Source: Flammeovirgaceae bacterium
GTDB lineage: Bacteria > Bacteroidota > Bacteroidia > Cytophagales > Cyclobacteriaceae
Direction of reading: 5' to 3'
Assembly: GCA_021299455.1 (NCBI GenBank)
Contig: JAJTGQ010000027.1
Span: 1-56,000, forward strand
Length of the DNA stretch: 56,000 bases
Within the stretch, counting starts at the first letter, position 1, and the number at the start of each line of letters is the position of its first letter. The notes under the pieces are model-generated. The model was not told the origin of the DNA. It saw only the letters and a list, made by a program, of their open reading frames with translations, and did no database searches. The translations under genes were made by a program, and so were the position numbers. Positions 36,059 through 44,937 of the stretch are shown here, one piece after another.

Positions 36059-37039
36059 ATGAAAGAATGGAAGACTGATTTGAATGTGCTATTGGCTGAT
36101 CGACCGATTCACCTCAATGACCCAATCCTAACAATCGGCTCTTGCTTTTCACAGGCCAACGGCCAATATCTGAGCGACAACAAATTTAACGTCACGATCA
36201 ATCCTCTTGGAACTGTGTACAGCCCACTTTCTATCCACCACTTGTTGAAGGTAGCGTTGAGAAAAGGCGATGTATCTGATGGGGATTTTTCGGTTCATCA
36301 AGAAGTTCATTACCACTATCAGTTCCACTCCAGTTTTGCGAGTCTCAGTCGACAAGAACTAGCTGAACAAATCAGTCACGCAGTCAACAAAGTGAATCAT
36401 TTTATCAGTACGGCTCGTTTTGTTATTATCACTTACGGAACGGCATGGGCTTACAAACGAAAGGACTCGGCACAGTGGGTAGCTAATTGCCATAAGGTTC
36501 CATCCACTTACTTTTCGAAAGAGCTTTTGTCAATAGAGGCTATGGAAGATTCTTTTTACGAAGTTCACTCTGCATTAAAAGAAATAAATCCCGACCTCAG
36601 TATAATTGTGACAGTGAGTCCAGTGCGCCATCTCAAAGACACGATGGAACTTAATAGCGTCAGTAAATCCACTTTACGACTGTTCTGCCATAAGCTATCA
36701 CAACGATCGGGAGTTGACTATTTCCCAGCTTATGAAATTATGATGGACGATTTGCGCGACTACCGATTCTATCAAGAGGATCGTATTCATCCAACTAACG
36801 AAGCGGAAGAATATATCTGGCAAAAATTTTCACAAAAATATTTCGAGCTAGAAACAAAAACATTTTTAAGCGAATGGCAGGAAATAAAGGATGCCTTAGC
36901 CCATCGCACTTCGTTCCCTTCCACTACACGGCATCAGTCTTTTTTGAAGGCAACATTAATTAAGTTACAGGAACTACAACATATCGTCAATGTCGATAAT
37001 GAAATTGCCTTGGTCAAGAATCAGATCACCACGCCATGA
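36059..37039 (+). CDS. GSCFA-domain protein
   Basis: The product is 326 residues from the ATG at 36059. The family-naming motif is present as ILTIGSCFSQ near residue 30. Also seen are NPLGTVYSPLSIHHLL, FVIITYGTAWAYK, NCHKVPS, VTVSPVRHLKDT and a final DRIHPTNEAEEYIW, which supplies the Asp/His of an SGNH-like hydrolase triad with the Ser of GSCF. GSCFA proteins are Bacteroidota/Proteobacteria proteins without proven reaction; the fold suggests esterase or acyltransferase activity. No signal peptide is seen. It overlaps menE by 4 bases, a strong sign of translational coupling, and GSCFA-menE adjacency is common in this phylum. Confidence 0.9.
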   Translation: MKEWKTDLNVLLADRPIHLNDPILTIGSCFSQANGQYLSDNKFNVTINPLGTVYSPLSIHHLLKVALRKGDVSDGDFSVHQEVHYHYQFHSSFASLSRQELAEQISHAVNKVNHFISTARFVIITYGTAWAYKRKDSAQWVANCHKVPSTYFSKELLSIEAMEDSFYEVHSALKEINPDLSIIVTVSPVRHLKDTMELNSVSKSTLRLFCHKLSQRSGVDYFPAYEIMMDDLRDYRFYQEDRIHPTNEAEEYIWQKFSQKYFELETKTFLSEWQEIKDALAHRTSFPSTTRHQSFLKATLIKLQELQHIVNVDNEIALVKNQITTP

Positions 37040-38115
37040 ATTCGCCAACGCTTCAACTTGGCAACAAAACGTACTCCTTAGGCAACCTCCCGAAGTTGAG
37101 TCAGACCTTAACTTTTGATGAGCGAACGATCGATTTTTGCCAACGATGGCTCTCGGGTCAACAACAATTCGAAATTCACTCGTCCGGCTCTACGGGTCAA
37201 CCAAAAAAGATTCTCATTAGCAGGCAAAGCATGATCGCCAGTGCCAACGGCACCATTCAGGCGCTTGGACTACAAGCGAATCAAACCTCACTGGTCTGTC
37301 TAGATACTGCCTACATTGCTGGGATGATGATGTTGGTACGAAGCCTGGAAATAGGCATGAACATTATTGCGGTAGAGCCTTGTGCCAATCCCTTTGAAAA
37401 AATAAAAGGTCAAGATCAAATCCATTTCGCAGCCCTTGTCCCCTATCAAGTGAAAGCGATTCTCGATTCCCCTCAAAATATTTTTTTTAGTCAATTTGAA
37501 ACCGTTATCATTGGAGGTGCTCCTTTAGATCAATTCACCAAAATACAGTTGCAAAACTTCCCTTGCCAGTTTTACGAAACCTTTGGAATGACAGAGACCA
37601 TCTCACACATTGCACTCAAGAAAATTAATGGAAAGAATAAATCAGACTACTTTGAGCTACTTCCAAACATTACGATCCGTCAAGATGAGCGAGCCTGCCT
37701 TTGCATCAAGACACCTTACTTGCCAGATGAAATCATCACCAATGATGTGGTAGAGTTGAAAAATTTACAGGAATTTATGTGGCTGGGTAGATTCGACAAT
37801 GTGATCAATTCAGGTGGCATTAAAATTTTTCCTGAATCAACAGAAAAGAAGATAGAATTAGTATTCTCTCTAGAAAATATAAAAAATCGATTCTTCATTA
37901 CCGGATTGCCTGATGAACGATTAGGGCAGGCTGTCACGTTGATTGTAGAAGGAAGTATTACCCCAGATCAAGAAGGTAAAACAAAACAAATGCTCAGGGA
38001 GAAATTAGCGAAGTTTGAGCAGCCCCGCTCTATGCTTTTGGTTGAGAAATTTGATGAAACCAAAAACGGAAAGATCAACCGAAATGAAACAAGAGACAGA
38101 CTTATAAAATCTTAG
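37036..38115 (+). CDS. menE: o-Succinylbenzoate-CoA ligase (MenE-like)
   Basis: This 359-residue member of the ANL adenylating family has the P-loop HSSGSTGQPKKILIS, the A5-type motif FYETFGMTETISHIA, WLGRFDNVINSGGIKIFPE and the C-terminal lysine in KTKNGKINR-like sequence (ETKNGKINRNETRD). The length is short for an ANL enzyme but usual for Bacteroidota MenE. The reaction makes o-succinylbenzoyl-CoA in menaquinone synthesis. The matching upstream enzyme menC is also in this window at 39901, on the other strand. The ATG overlaps the GSCFA stop (ATGA). Confidence 0.88.
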   Translation: MNSPTLQLGNKTYSLGNLPKLSQTLTFDERTIDFCQRWLSGQQQFEIHSSGSTGQPKKILISRQSMIASANGTIQALGLQANQTSLVCLDTAYIAGMMMLVRSLEIGMNIIAVEPCANPFEKIKGQDQIHFAALVPYQVKAILDSPQNIFFSQFETVIIGGAPLDQFTKIQLQNFPCQFYETFGMTETISHIALKKINGKNKSDYFELLPNITIRQDERACLCIKTPYLPDEIITNDVVELKNLQEFMWLGRFDNVINSGGIKIFPESTEKKIELVFSLENIKNRFFITGLPDERLGQAVTLIVEGSITPDQEGKTKQMLREKLAKFEQPRSMLLVEKFDETKNGKINRNETRDRLIKS

Positions 38116-38177
38116 TAGCAAAGAAATAACTAAAAACAATTTATTTATTGTGAGCGTTGAGCTTCATTCAAGTTAAT

Positions 38178-38597
38178 TTACTTCATCTTCATCTGTGCAA
38201 AATACGGATGCTCGGGATTTACGATAAGTTGCTGGCGAAGTGGGTCAATCAAAACGTCCATATCTTCTAACGGGATTGCACCTAATAATACCTCCGAATC
38301 TGCAGGCAGCACCATAGCATGAGTCAGTGTTCGTCTATTCTTGAATTTCAATTCAATGGGGCCTACCACTTCACATTCCTTTATAGAACCATCTGCAAGT
38401 TGTGCTTTGCGTGTTTCTAGAATAGGTAATGAAAGCTGCTCTTGAATCGACTCATTAATCGCAAGCATGTATGAACCTGTATCGACTAAAGCATTTACTC
38501 GAATTCGCTTTACGTCATCTACATCCATCAAGTTTCTCCTCACCATGCCTAAATCATCGGCATTGATCAGCTCTATTTCCGCATAAATCAGTCCCAT
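38178..38597 (-). CDS. Retropepsin-like (clan AA) aspartic protease
   Basis: This 139-residue protein has a single retropepsin motif ALVDTGSYMLAI (Asp39-Thr-Gly), followed by a beta-rich core and LLGAIPLEDMDVLIDP, the usual second half of the fold. Such short bacterial clan AA proteins act, if at all, as homodimers, like retroviral proteases; their substrates are mostly unknown. No signal peptide is seen, so it is cytoplasmic. It has its own promoter and no obvious operon partner. Confidence 0.85.
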   Translation of the reverse strand: MGLIYAEIELINADDLGMVRRNLMDVDDVKRIRVNALVDTGSYMLAINESIQEQLSLPILETRKAQLADGSIKECEVVGPIELKFKNRRTLTHAMVLPADSEVLLGAIPLEDMDVLIDPLRQQLIVNPEHPYFAQMKMK

Positions 38598-38624
38598 GTT
38601 CTATTTATTAAAATCGATTCAATA

Positions 38625-38656
38625 CAAATATACAAACTGAAAAGTTTGCATAACAA
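38625..38656 (-). promoter_or_regulatory. Promoter of the retropepsin-like gene
   Basis: On the minus strand TTG (38656-38654), 21 bases, then TATATTTG (38632-38625): a full Bacteroidota -33/-7 match, 28 bases before the ATG. Confidence 0.6.
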
Positions 38657-38771
38657 TACAATAGTTCACCCAATTAGTAAAATCATAAAATCTTTAATCT
38701 AAAAACCCTCACTGCCTCCGTGGCTCGCGTGCACACAAACCACCGGAAAACAGATTTTGGCAACCGCTAAG

Positions 38772-39575
38772 TTAATTCTCTTTATTCTTACCTGACTTCA
38801 ACTGAAAAATCTCTTTCTGCAAATCCAACACCACGCCTGCCAGTTCCTCAACTGACACATCTTTCTTGCTTTCAACATCCGGGAACTGAACGCTGATATA
38901 AGCCTTCGCTGCCCACGCCTCGATTACTTCGTGACCATCTATTTGATAAGGGGAATAGTGCCTGTTATCTGAAACTAAAAAGAGCTTTCCACTGTCTTCG
39001 AGGTAGTTAAACACCCTTTTGTAGACGACTCCTTCTCGCTGCGAAACAAGCACGTAAGTCTTGCCACTTTTAATACTTCTGATGTCTTCCACATGTTCTC
39101 CTATCACAATGGTGCCGGGTAACAATGGCAACATGGAATCCCCACTAATTTCAAAGGCGCGATACGTGCCGTGTTTCAAAATGGGCAATTGAAACTTAGG
39201 AAGCTCCTTCACATACTCTGCATCAGCATATCCATTTAGATAACCGGCTGCTGCTTTAATAGGAACCAATTCGATATTGTCTTTTCTGCCCGAATCAGCG
39301 GTGACTACCAAAACTTCTTTGGTACGAAGCCCACCAGCAGAGGGAGTCATCAAACTATCCGGGCCGATGAGGGACAAGTCTTTGCCAATTAGATCATCGA
39401 CTGTAACATGAAATACTTCAGCGATCTTTTGGAGAAGTTCCAATTTGGGCTCGGCACGTCCCTCTTCGTAGGCACCAAGCAACGATCGCTTGATATCCAG
39501 CTTTGCAGCAAACTGATCTTGGGTAAGCTTCAATCGCTTACGCAAACTTCGCATGTTTTCATTGAGCTTTACCAT
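38772..39575 (-). CDS. XRE/S24 LexA-like repressor
   Basis: This 267-residue protein has an N-terminal XRE helix-turn-helix (about 8-62, LTQDQFAAKLDIKRSLLGAYEEGRAEP) and a C-terminal S24 peptidase domain. Catalytic Ser147 is in FEISGDSMLPLLPG and Lys186 in VVYKRVF. A possible autocleavage site is A110-G111 in IKAAAGYLNGY. Such proteins are RecA-triggered self-cleaving repressors of SOS or prophage genes, but in Bacteroidota many are free-standing regulators. No prophage genes are near. The start is 1 base after the small upstream gene, so the two are coupled. A palindrome upstream of that gene is a candidate operator. Confidence 0.9.
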   Translation of the reverse strand: MVKLNENMRSLRKRLKLTQDQFAAKLDIKRSLLGAYEEGRAEPKLELLQKIAEVFHVTVDDLIGKDLSLIGPDSLMTPSAGGLRTKEVLVVTADSGRKDNIELVPIKAAAGYLNGYADAEYVKELPKFQLPILKHGTYRAFEISGDSMLPLLPGTIVIGEHVEDIRSIKSGKTYVLVSQREGVVYKRVFNYLEDSGKLFLVSDNRHYSPYQIDGHEVIEAWAAKAYISVQFPDVESKKDVSVEELAGVVLDLQKEIFQLKSGKNKEN

Positions 39576-39576
39576 A

Positions 39577-39837
39577 CTATTTTTGAAAGATTAAAATTCG
39601 TCCATTATTAACTTCTCGATTACCGAGGGAAAACAAATTGCGTTGAAAATACCTTGGGCGATTGCCCATTGAGGCAACATGTCGGTGTATTTTTTCAATC
39701 ACATCATTAAGGGGTGTAAATGGCTCAGCCAGCAGATATCCATAGAAAGTTGGCTGACTTCCCTCGGTAGAAAAGTCTACCTGATACTTCCCTGATTGCA
39801 ATTTCTTGCTTTTTATCTTCAATTTCGCCCCCTCCAT
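39577..39837 (-). CDS. Small hypothetical protein coupled to the XRE/S24 repressor
   Basis: An 86-residue protein from the ATG at 39837 (MEGAKLKIKSKK). It is basic at the start and contains a beta-type segment (QSGKYQVDFSTEGSQPTFYGYLLA). I do not recognise a family. The stop is 1 base before the repressor start, which implies a shared transcript and perhaps joint function, such as a modulator of the repressor. No signal peptide or membrane helix is seen. Confidence 0.55.
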   Translation of the reverse strand: MEGAKLKIKSKKLQSGKYQVDFSTEGSQPTFYGYLLAEPFTPLNDVIEKIHRHVASMGNRPRYFQRNLFSLGNREVNNGRILIFQK

Positions 39838-39855
39838 AACTAATATTTTTAGTGA

Positions 39856-39868
39856 AATAACAGTTATT
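39856..39868. promoter_or_regulatory. 13-base palindrome, candidate operator of the XRE/S24 operon
   Basis: AATAACAGTTATT is perfectly symmetric about the central A and lies 19 bases before the small gene's ATG. Self-regulation by the encoded repressor is a reasonable guess. Confidence 0.45.
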
Positions 39869-39900
39869 ACAATCAAAAAGCAAGAATAAAACTAAAATAA

Positions 39901-41034
39901 TTAGTTATTTACTTCTTCAGATTCTTTCTCTGGCGGAAAAATGGAGCTCAAATCCCAGTTAGTCAGTTGATTATAGTAGATCTGACCTTTTTTGACAATG
40001 AGCGGAGATTCAATGTTGTTTTCATAAATCTGCCCAGTACCCAAACCTTGGGGCAGGTTAATAGAATAGGTTGACGTGAATTGTGCAATTGCATTCAGTC
40101 CAACTGAAGATTCAAGTGCAGAAGTCATCCACCAGCCGATTTTCAATTCCTCGGCCAAGGCAATCCATTCTTGACAGGCAAAAAGTCCACCATGCAAAGA
40201 GGGTTTGAGTATGATATAGGCAGGGCGTAACTTTTCTAAAAGTCGTTTTCTCTCCCCGGTAGTATTCACTCCGATAAGTTCCTCATCAAACGCGATGGGA
40301 ATGGGTGATTGTTTACAAAGCAGTTCCGTTTCCTTGGCCCCTGGCTTCAACGGTTGCTCAATGGAGTGAATGCCGAAGCGCGACATATCCAACAGCTTGA
40401 ACATGGCCTCGTCCGGCTTGAAGGCTCCGTTGGCATCCAATCTGACAACGATATCTTCCCGATAGTATTTTCTTCGGATGTATTGCAGGATATCACACTC
40501 CTTTTCAAAATTTAGACTTCCTACTTTTATCTTAATGCATCGAAATCCATCCTTTATCTTGATATCGATTTGTTGCAGCATGTAGTCTAATCCTCCGATC
40601 CATATCAAACCATTAATTGGAATTGGTACACCCTTCAGGAAATCAGTTTTGAATAGCGTTCGCACTCCCCCATTTGCCAGATCAAGCAGGGCGGTCTCCA
40701 TCCCGAAGCAAATAGACGATACATCAGAAGTAAGTTGGTATTGTAGTAGAAAACCGTTGATCTCACTGAGTGCTGAAAATCCTGACGAAGGCAACTCAAT
40801 AGCTTGGTTGTTGATTTTTAATTCTAAACTGGCGAGTAGCGAGTCCATTTCAGCTTCTGTCTCTTTGCTCAGGCCCTCTAGCGGTGCACATTCTCCCAAT
40901 CCAAAAGTTGATGAATCGAACTCATTCCAAAGTTTGATAAACCAAGCCGTTCGATTCTTCATCGGCCCACGAGACGTTCTTGCATCGAAATTAAATTGAA
41001 AAACTTTTTTGTGAATACTAACTCTTAATGCCAT
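39901..41034 (-). CDS. menC: o-Succinylbenzoate synthase (enolase superfamily)
   Basis: The product is 377 residues from the ATG at 41034. Muconate-lactonizing-type enolase motifs are present: GLGECAPLEGLS near the N-terminus, CIKIKVGSLNFE (KxK catalytic lysine), VVRLDANGAFKPDEA, HSIEQPL and PIAFDEELIG (the three metal ligands Asp, Glu, Asp), and IILKPSLHGGL (second lysine). In menaquinone synthesis it dehydrates SHCHC to o-succinylbenzoate, the substrate of MenE. A dipeptide epimerase is the main alternative in this superfamily; the presence of menE nearby favours MenC. Divergent from queA. Confidence 0.85.
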   Translation of the reverse strand: MALRVSIHKKVFQFNFDARTSRGPMKNRTAWFIKLWNEFDSSTFGLGECAPLEGLSKETEAEMDSLLASLELKINNQAIELPSSGFSALSEINGFLLQYQLTSDVSSICFGMETALLDLANGGVRTLFKTDFLKGVPIPINGLIWIGGLDYMLQQIDIKIKDGFRCIKIKVGSLNFEKECDILQYIRRKYYREDIVVRLDANGAFKPDEAMFKLLDMSRFGIHSIEQPLKPGAKETELLCKQSPIPIAFDEELIGVNTTGERKRLLEKLRPAYIILKPSLHGGLFACQEWIALAEELKIGWWMTSALESSVGLNAIAQFTSTYSINLPQGLGTGQIYENNIESPLIVKKGQIYYNQLTNWDLSSIFPPEKESEEVNN

Positions 41035-41108
41035 GAGCAAAATAGATTGGATAGCTAAAGTTCGCGTTTAAAACCGAATAACAAAACCAGTAAACATCTA
41101 TGACCTGA

Positions 41109-41140
41109 TTGCAAACCATAAAAGACAACTGCTACCTTTG
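41109..41140 (+). promoter_or_regulatory. Promoter of queA
   Basis: TTG (41109-41111), 21 bases, then TACCTTTG (41133-41140): a full Bacteroidota match. The expected transcription start falls at or next to the ATG at 41148, so the message may have almost no leader. Confidence 0.6.
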
Positions 41141-41147
41141 CCCGCAC

Positions 41148-42338
41148 ATGGAAAAAATGATTGACATTAACGAGTACAAATACGAACTCCCACCAGAGCG
41201 AATTGCGCTTTTTCCATTGCCTCAGCGAGATCACTCAAAACTGCTCGTTTACAAACAAGGTGTAATCACTCATTCGCAATTCACGGACCTTGATCAGTTC
41301 TTACCCGCTGACTCAATGTTGGTCTTCAACAACACAAAAGTGATCCCTGCCCGCCTCTTGTTCAAAAAGGAAACGGGTGCAGAAATTGAAGTCTTCCTAC
41401 TTAATCCGGTCTTTCCATCTCCACTTGTATCAATGGCAATGGAAGCGCACGGCTCTTGTGAGTGGCATGTGGCTATCGGGAATGCTAAACGATGGAACGA
41501 GGGGGCATTGACCAAACGAGCCGGCAATCGTCAGTTAGCCGCCACCTTCATAGATCGTGAAAAATCTATCGTTCATTTCGAATGGTCCGACCAACTAACA
41601 TTTGCAGAAGTGATTTCACAAATGGGAGCCACTCCTTTACCTCCCTATTTGAAACGAGAGGTTGAGGCAAGCGATAAAGAAAGATACCAGACTATCTATT
41701 CAAAAAAAGAGGGAGCTGTGGCTGCCCCTACAGCTGGGCTACATTTTACCGAACGTGTTTTTGAGAAGCTTCGTCAACGTAAAATTACCAATGATTTTTT
41801 GACACTGCACGTAAGTGCGGGGACCTTTCAGCCTGTCAAAGCAGAAAACGCTCTTGATCACACCATGCATGCTGAACAAATGGTGGTCTCTAAAAAAAAC
41901 CTCGAAAATTTAATTGACAAAAAGTATATTATTGCCGTTGGCACCACCTCATTGCGAACGCTGGAAAGCTTGTACTGGTATGGAGTAAAACTATCAACTG
42001 AACCTGATGCAATCTTCCAAATTGCACAAGATGAGCCATACCAAGATAACAAGAGAGCAAAAAACATGGGTCGCCAGGAAGCTTTTGAAAACGTGCTAAA
42101 GAAAATGATGCGCGATGGCGAGACCCAATTGGCTGGAGAAACTTCAATTTACATCGTGCCCGGCTATCAGATCAAGACGGCTAATGCTTTGATCACTAAC
42201 TTCCACCAGCCGGGGTCCACGCTGATGTTATTAGTTTCCGCATTTGTGGGTAACGACTGGAAAAAAATTTACCAACAGGCTCTTGAGACCGACTACCGAT
42301 TTCTAAGCTATGGCGATAGTTCGTTGTTGATACCTTAG
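41148..42338 (+). CDS. queA: S-adenosylmethionine:tRNA ribosyltransferase-isomerase
   Basis: The product is 396 residues from the ATG at 41148; the ATG nine bases later (41157) is also possible. QueA signatures: ELPPERIALFPLPQRDHSKLL, LVFNNTKVIPARL, GATPLPPYLKRE, GAVAAPTAGLHFT, TLHVSAGTFQPV, HAEQM, VGTTSLRTLES and TNFHQPGSTLMLLVSAF. It transfers the ribosyl part of SAM to preQ1 in tRNA, making epoxyqueuosine at wobble position 34 of GUN anticodons, including the tRNA-Asp found here at 8533. The length is slightly over the E. coli protein because of a few inserted loops. Converges with the OmpA gene, 4 bases between stops. Confidence 0.96.
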   Translation: MEKMIDINEYKYELPPERIALFPLPQRDHSKLLVYKQGVITHSQFTDLDQFLPADSMLVFNNTKVIPARLLFKKETGAEIEVFLLNPVFPSPLVSMAMEAHGSCEWHVAIGNAKRWNEGALTKRAGNRQLAATFIDREKSIVHFEWSDQLTFAEVISQMGATPLPPYLKREVEASDKERYQTIYSKKEGAVAAPTAGLHFTERVFEKLRQRKITNDFLTLHVSAGTFQPVKAENALDHTMHAEQMVVSKKNLENLIDKKYIIAVGTTSLRTLESLYWYGVKLSTEPDAIFQIAQDEPYQDNKRAKNMGRQEAFENVLKKMMRDGETQLAGETSIYIVPGYQIKTANALITNFHQPGSTLMLLVSAFVGNDWKKIYQQALETDYRFLSYGDSSLLIP

Positions 42339-42342
42339 TGCT

Positions 42343-44643
42343 TTATTTAAGCTCAACCACACGTACTTCCACACGTCTTCCTTCTTCTTTAGCGGCCGTC
42401 TGATCTTTTGTTGCCCCGTAGCCCTTCGCAACGATACGTCTTCTCACAATGCCTTGATGATTTAGATAATCAAGCACAGCAATTGCCCTCTTGTTAGAGA
42501 GCTCACGATTTGCTTCCTCTGTCCCTTCTGCCGAAGCGAAACCAGAAATCTCCACACCTAAAACCGGATTTTGATTTAAGGCTGTTAAGATGCCATCTAG
42601 TTCTTTATTATAAATCGGTTTCAGATCACTTTTCCCCTGATCAAAAAACACTTTGCTAAACTTTGCCAAAGCATTTTTGTCAAATGCAGTTGCTGGTTTC
42701 ACGCCCGCTTTCTTATTCTGCAGTTCTTCTGTGATGTTCACAGTGGGCAATGAGAACACCACCTTACCGTCTACTTTTTTCTGTTCAAACTTACTTTCAT
42801 CACTTTCGTCAAAGTAAAATGTGCGTGTCACCACATCAATTTTGGAGTTTTCTTTTTCGTTGAAGTTAACCCCATCAATCGGATCGGTGTGTTCAATCAA
42901 ACTCACCAAATAGTCTATCCCCTCTTTATCATCCGCAGCCATTAAATCCAACATCATGTCATAGACGTCTACCTTTCCAGTTTGCACCAGTTTAGCTTCA
43001 TTTGACTTGCGTAACTCGGTCTTTATATCAGCATCCGTATCATAGAAAGCATTTTTTACTTCCACTTCTTGACCTACCACCACATCAAATTGTTTAATTG
43101 ACTTTAAACTCACCTGCTGATACAACTCATAGAAATAAGTCTGGTTGGGGATATTCACATTTAACGTGTAGGAAAGAAACCCTTCTGATTCAATGACGAT
43201 ATCGTAGTTTTTGGAAGGTGGCAAAATGATCAGATACTCTCCGGTTTTTGGATCTGGATTATAGACAAACTCCAACTCCTTTTTCGTGTCCATATCAACC
43301 ACATACATTTTGGTAGGCATCGGTTTCCCTGTCTCCGTGTTTAACACTCTGCCTTTGATCATCGTCAACGGAATAGTCATCGAATTCTCAGGCATGTCTA
43401 GATAATAGATATCCTGTGCCCCCTGTCCTCCTTTTCGGTCTGATGAAAAATAGGCACGCTTACCATCCGCCAAAAGTGTGAAGTAATTATCGTTGGAAGT
43501 TGTGTTTACCGGGTAGCCCATGTTTTCAGGCTTGGTCCACTTACCATTCACCAAACTGGTTTTGAAAATATCTCGTCCACCCATCGTAGAGTGGCCATCA
43601 GAAGTAAAGAAAAGAGTCTTTTGATCAGGGTGTATAAAGGGCGCATCTTCATTATCTTTCGAATTTACATCAGGCCCCAAATTGATTGGTGGACTCCACT
43701 TGCCATCACTTTTCAATTCTATCTTCCAGATATCTAGGCCTCCCCTACCACCTTGCCGATCGCTGGCGAAATAGATGACTTTTCCATCGGGTGTTAAACT
43801 TGACGTTGATTCCAAGCCGGCCGAATTAATTGTAGGAGATAAAATGCTTGGCTTCGACCAAACATCACCTGACTTCGTGACTAAGAATAGATTACCAGCG
43901 TCAGTGTTTCCCCCCATGAACACCACCATTTTTTGCCCATCCGCAGACATCCCTGCAGTGCCCATATTGTACTCGGAAGCGATGGGTACCACTTTTGGCT
44001 CTGTCCAGTTGCCAGACTTGTTATACGAAACATAAATCTCTTCAATAAACTTATCTCCTGATCTTGTTCTTCCTGTATTAGGACGAAGGGCAGTGAAAGC
44101 CAGAACGCTTTCATCGGCTGAAACCACCGGATTATACTCAGTATATTTCGTGTTGACGGTTGCCGAAAAGCTGTGTACGGTAAAGTTGCGCGGCACCGAC
44201 ATCATGGCCATAGCATTTTGACAAGATCCGATCGCTTTGTCTGCAACGGTTACCAATTTCTTGTCCATTTTCACCATCTCGCGATAACTTTGAAAGGCAT
44301 CCATTGCTTTTTGCAACTGCTCGTCTTTCAGGTACAGCTCACCCAGGTCAAAGTAAATTTGTGCAGAATAGTCCTTCTTCAAGGCCAATGCCTCCTCAAA
44401 ATACGGAATGCCTTTGATTTGATTCTCAACACTTTCTGATACTTTGTAGCAGGTTGCCAATTGATAAAAAACGAGTGGGTCCTTCACCCCTTGTATACCT
44501 TCCAGGTACTTTGGCAAAGCGGCCTGATAGTTTTTTGCTCCAAACAATCGCTGTGCTTCAACAATTGATTTGTTGAGCTGGGCGAACAAGTTGTTAGTGC
44601 CAGTTAGAACAATCGCCAAAATAAACAAGAGTCGAGTCATCAT
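42343..44643 (-). CDS. PorE-like envelope protein (TPR, PD40 propeller, CRD, OmpA)
   Basis: This 766-residue protein has a signal peptide (LLFILAIVLTGTNNLFAQ) without lipobox. Domain order: TPR helices (about 25-130), five PD40 propeller motifs (for example SLTPDGKVIYFASDRQGG, FIHPDQKTLFFTSDGH, LLADGKRAYFSSDRKGG), a carboxypeptidase-regulatory domain (RVLNTETGKPMPTKMYVVD, about 435-500), a linker, and a C-terminal OmpA domain (VEISGFASAEGTEEANRELSNKRA) binding peptidoglycan. This order equals that of PorE, a type IX secretion accessory protein that ties the machine to the cell wall. Paralogues with the same architecture exist, so the exact role is uncertain. A TATTTTTG -7 element lies at 44691-44698. 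Confidence 0.85.
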   Translation of the reverse strand: MMTRLLFILAIVLTGTNNLFAQLNKSIVEAQRLFGAKNYQAALPKYLEGIQGVKDPLVFYQLATCYKVSESVENQIKGIPYFEEALALKKDYSAQIYFDLGELYLKDEQLQKAMDAFQSYREMVKMDKKLVTVADKAIGSCQNAMAMMSVPRNFTVHSFSATVNTKYTEYNPVVSADESVLAFTALRPNTGRTRSGDKFIEEIYVSYNKSGNWTEPKVVPIASEYNMGTAGMSADGQKMVVFMGGNTDAGNLFLVTKSGDVWSKPSILSPTINSAGLESTSSLTPDGKVIYFASDRQGGRGGLDIWKIELKSDGKWSPPINLGPDVNSKDNEDAPFIHPDQKTLFFTSDGHSTMGGRDIFKTSLVNGKWTKPENMGYPVNTTSNDNYFTLLADGKRAYFSSDRKGGQGAQDIYYLDMPENSMTIPLTMIKGRVLNTETGKPMPTKMYVVDMDTKKELEFVYNPDPKTGEYLIILPPSKNYDIVIESEGFLSYTLNVNIPNQTYFYELYQQVSLKSIKQFDVVVGQEVEVKNAFYDTDADIKTELRKSNEAKLVQTGKVDVYDMMLDLMAADDKEGIDYLVSLIEHTDPIDGVNFNEKENSKIDVVTRTFYFDESDESKFEQKKVDGKVVFSLPTVNITEELQNKKAGVKPATAFDKNALAKFSKVFFDQGKSDLKPIYNKELDGILTALNQNPVLGVEISGFASAEGTEEANRELSNKRAIAVLDYLNHQGIVRRRIVAKGYGATKDQTAAKEEGRRVEVRVVELK

Positions 44644-44690
44644 CTAAAAATTAATTTCAAACGGGTAGTTATTAAGACACTATTAAAGTG

Positions 44691-44698
44691 CAAAAATA
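44691..44698 (-). promoter_or_regulatory. -7 element of the PorE-like gene
   Basis: TATTTTTG on the minus strand matches TAnnTTTG, 47 bases before the ATG at 44643. No clear -33 element at the expected distance. Confidence 0.35.
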
Positions 44699-44859
44699 CC
44701 TCTTTTTAGGTATTGCATTGAAAATCAATTTTGTTTTCATTTGAAGCATTTCATACTCAGAATATTTCCCAAAGAAAAAAGAGGAAATGGATGAATGGAA
44801 TCGGAGAAACAATTTAGAATTAGTCAACTATCTATCAATCAATAATAATGGCCATTTTA

Positions 44860-44887
44860 AAAAAACCTTTTATTCAATAGGTTTTTT
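44860..44887. terminator. A/T-rich hairpin upstream of the NTT-TIR-STAND operon
   Basis: AAAAAACCT (44860-44868) pairs with AGGTTTTTT (44879-44887) around 10 bases. The flanking genes are divergent, so no gene end explains it. It could be a leader attenuator of the plus-strand operon; the first ATG is 50 bases further. Confidence 0.4.
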
Positions 44888-44937
44888 CGTCTATTGTGAG
44901 GAGATTTAACCAAATTAATCAAAAACCTACTCTTATT

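Noticed and set aside
38772-39575. Prophage remnant around the XRE/S24 gene
   Set aside because: Neighbours are menaquinone, protease and tRNA-modification genes; no phage structural or integrase gene is present.
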